Source of the DNA: Pelodera strongyloides
Lineage: Eukaryota > Nematoda > Chromadorea > Rhabditida > Rhabditidae
Assembly (NCBI GenBank): GCA_036852015.1
Contig: JAANDG010000072.1
Coordinates: forward strand, 307,330-371,329
DNA length: 64,000 nucleotides
Reading direction: 5' to 3'
Below, in pieces: positions 63,048-64,000 of this stretch. The notes under the pieces were generated by a model. That model did not search any database. It was not told the DNA's origin and was given only the letters and a program-made list of their open reading frames with translations. The position numbers and the translations under genes were made by a program. Numbering within the stretch: position 1 is the first letter of the stretch; each line of letters starts with the position of its first letter.

Positions 63048-64000
63048 GATGTTCATTCGATCAAATATACCGGCGACATGTTTGTTGTGGACACATCGCA
63101 CAAGGTAGTTTTTGTTACTTCATCACTATTCGTAACATTTGTGAAACAACGCACGGAATAAACAATATTGACTTTAGAAAAGTGTCCTATTGGGCATGTT
63201 GTATTCACCGACGAGATCTCACTTGGGCCCAAACGTTGCAAGCAATCACAGGTGAGTTATGAAGGTAGCCTGCGTAATAGGGTGAACATAATGTTTTGAA
63301 ATATTTTTCATGATTTGGCGACCTCACATTTCTGTTAAAGGTGTCGGATCCTTGTGCGCCCGACTTCTTCTGTGTGAATTCTGGCCAGTTTGGATATTGC
63401 TGCTCGCCATCGAAAGGTGAATGTACATTCTATTAAAACGGATTACAAGCACACATCACGTAGTCTAACATTTTCACCCAGCAAAGATCAAGGAGTAGAT
63501 AGTATGTATGCCCAGATTACCAAACAAGAGTGACATTGCAGCATATTATATAGGCTAGATTCACTCTATATGTAACATAACATAACATTAACATTTATTA
63601 CGACAACAAAGTATCGCGCAAGTTTTGACAATATAAGGCCACTAACAACGAATAAAGTAATCTAACTCTGGGTTCAGGTGTCTGTCCCATCGGACAAAGA
63701 GCCTACGAGCATCCAGTGACGAAGAAGTCACTCAAATGTGATCCGCTCCGCACTCCTTCCGTATGTCCCAAAGGACATTCTTGTTATACAACTGTACCTG
63801 GAGCAAATTGGGGTGCCTGTTGCGAGGACAAAATATCAGGTATATGCCAAACCAATTTCTTCATTATTATGTTTTTATTTTATTATCTAACCTGTTATCT
63901 ATTACCGATTAAGAAGCCTATTATGAACAATTTATCTTCCTATTTTATTGGCTGATGGGGATTTTGTTAAACAACTTTCTTCAGCTCGGTGTCCTCATGG
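62040..64000 (+). CDS. Secreted Kunitz plus lustrin-type cysteine-repeat protein (partial, open at right edge)
   Basis: Plus-strand exons 62040-62115, 62218-62308, 62418-62543, 62632-62750, 62901-63104, 63178-63251, 63341-63416, 63678-63839 and 63985 to the edge, phases consistent. A signal peptide (MIFIIFATIVSIIPVCDA) is followed by a cysteine repeat, a Kunitz/BPTI domain (LCSQPPSPGYGMCAKSS to ECERFC; six cysteines, core RYYFD and CNGGNENNF) and then repeated lustrin-type units (C-P-x-G...YCC and ACC). Nematodes have several such Kunitz/lustrin proteins, often cuticle-associated or protease-inhibitory. The Kunitz P1 residue is Ala, so trypsin inhibition is not expected. Intron 1 starts with GC (AAG|gcaagt). 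Exon 5 contains two poly-C runs (62987-63009 and 63015-63045) that translate as proline but keep the frame into RCSFDQIYRRHVCCG. Confidence 0.83.
62987..63045 (+). repeat. Poly-C tract interrupted by AAAAA inside an exon
   Basis: 23 C, five A and 31 C. In frame it gives a proline run with Lys-Thr in the middle, between CPSEF and RCSFD of the lustrin-type unit, where related units have few or no residues. The lengths as assembled may be inexact. Confidence 0.85.

Noticed and set aside
62648..63262. A continuous 204-codon frame as a single-exon protein
   Set aside because: It reads through two introns with clear splice sites; the Kunitz and lustrin units are complete only in the spliced model.

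Overview
This 64-kb window is nuclear DNA of a nematode, most likely a rhabditid or strongylid relative. The evidence is the gene structure: many small exons, introns that mostly end in TTTTCAG or TTTAG, and two GC-AG introns. The gene content agrees: a nuclear receptor with the nematode-type P-box CNGCKG, three adjacent secreted cysteine-rich paralogues resembling the DUF19/T20D4.11-like family, a Kunitz plus lustrin-type cysteine-repeat protein, and a sex-peptide/myoinhibitory-peptide-type GPCR. The species cannot be named from the sequence. All gene models below are hand-spliced; exon phases were checked for consistency throughout.

Layout. 1-0.75 kb: 5' end of a nuclear receptor gene on the minus strand, cut by the window edge. 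0.75-8.9 kb: no recognisable gene; a GATA/AT microsatellite, a diverged 130-bp direct repeat and a GC-rich island. 8.9-10.8 kb (minus): a LAP1/LULL1-like torsin-activator protein whose model contains a one-base frame discontinuity. 11.8-19.3 kb (minus): a complete PIX-type Rho GEF (SH3-DH-PH-GIT-binding-coiled coil). 21.1-23.6 kb (plus): translation initiation factor eIF4A. 24.5-29.2 kb (plus): TBCK (pseudokinase-TBC-rhodanese). 30.3-38.8 kb (minus): three tandem secreted cysteine-rich paralogues. 39.3-43.0 kb (minus): a 15-exon F-box/LRR protein. 43-51 kb: mostly empty, with two weak candidate exon groups and a 30-base G tract. 51.1-60.4 kb (plus): a peptide GPCR. One of its introns holds a tandem tRNA-Ala(UGC) array, and another holds two copies of an unclassified mobile or repeat element. 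62.0 kb to the end (plus): a secreted Kunitz/lustrin-repeat protein, open at the right edge, with a poly-C tract inside an exon.

The genes do not form one pathway. Conserved housekeeping or signalling genes (eIF4A, TBCK, PIX, F-box/LRR, LAP1-like) alternate with lineage-specific secreted families. The most unusual structures are the tRNA array with a tRNA relic in each unit inside a GPCR intron, the two-copy composite element (same ends, unrelated interiors) in a second intron of that GPCR, and the locally duplicated secreted family with very small terminal exons.
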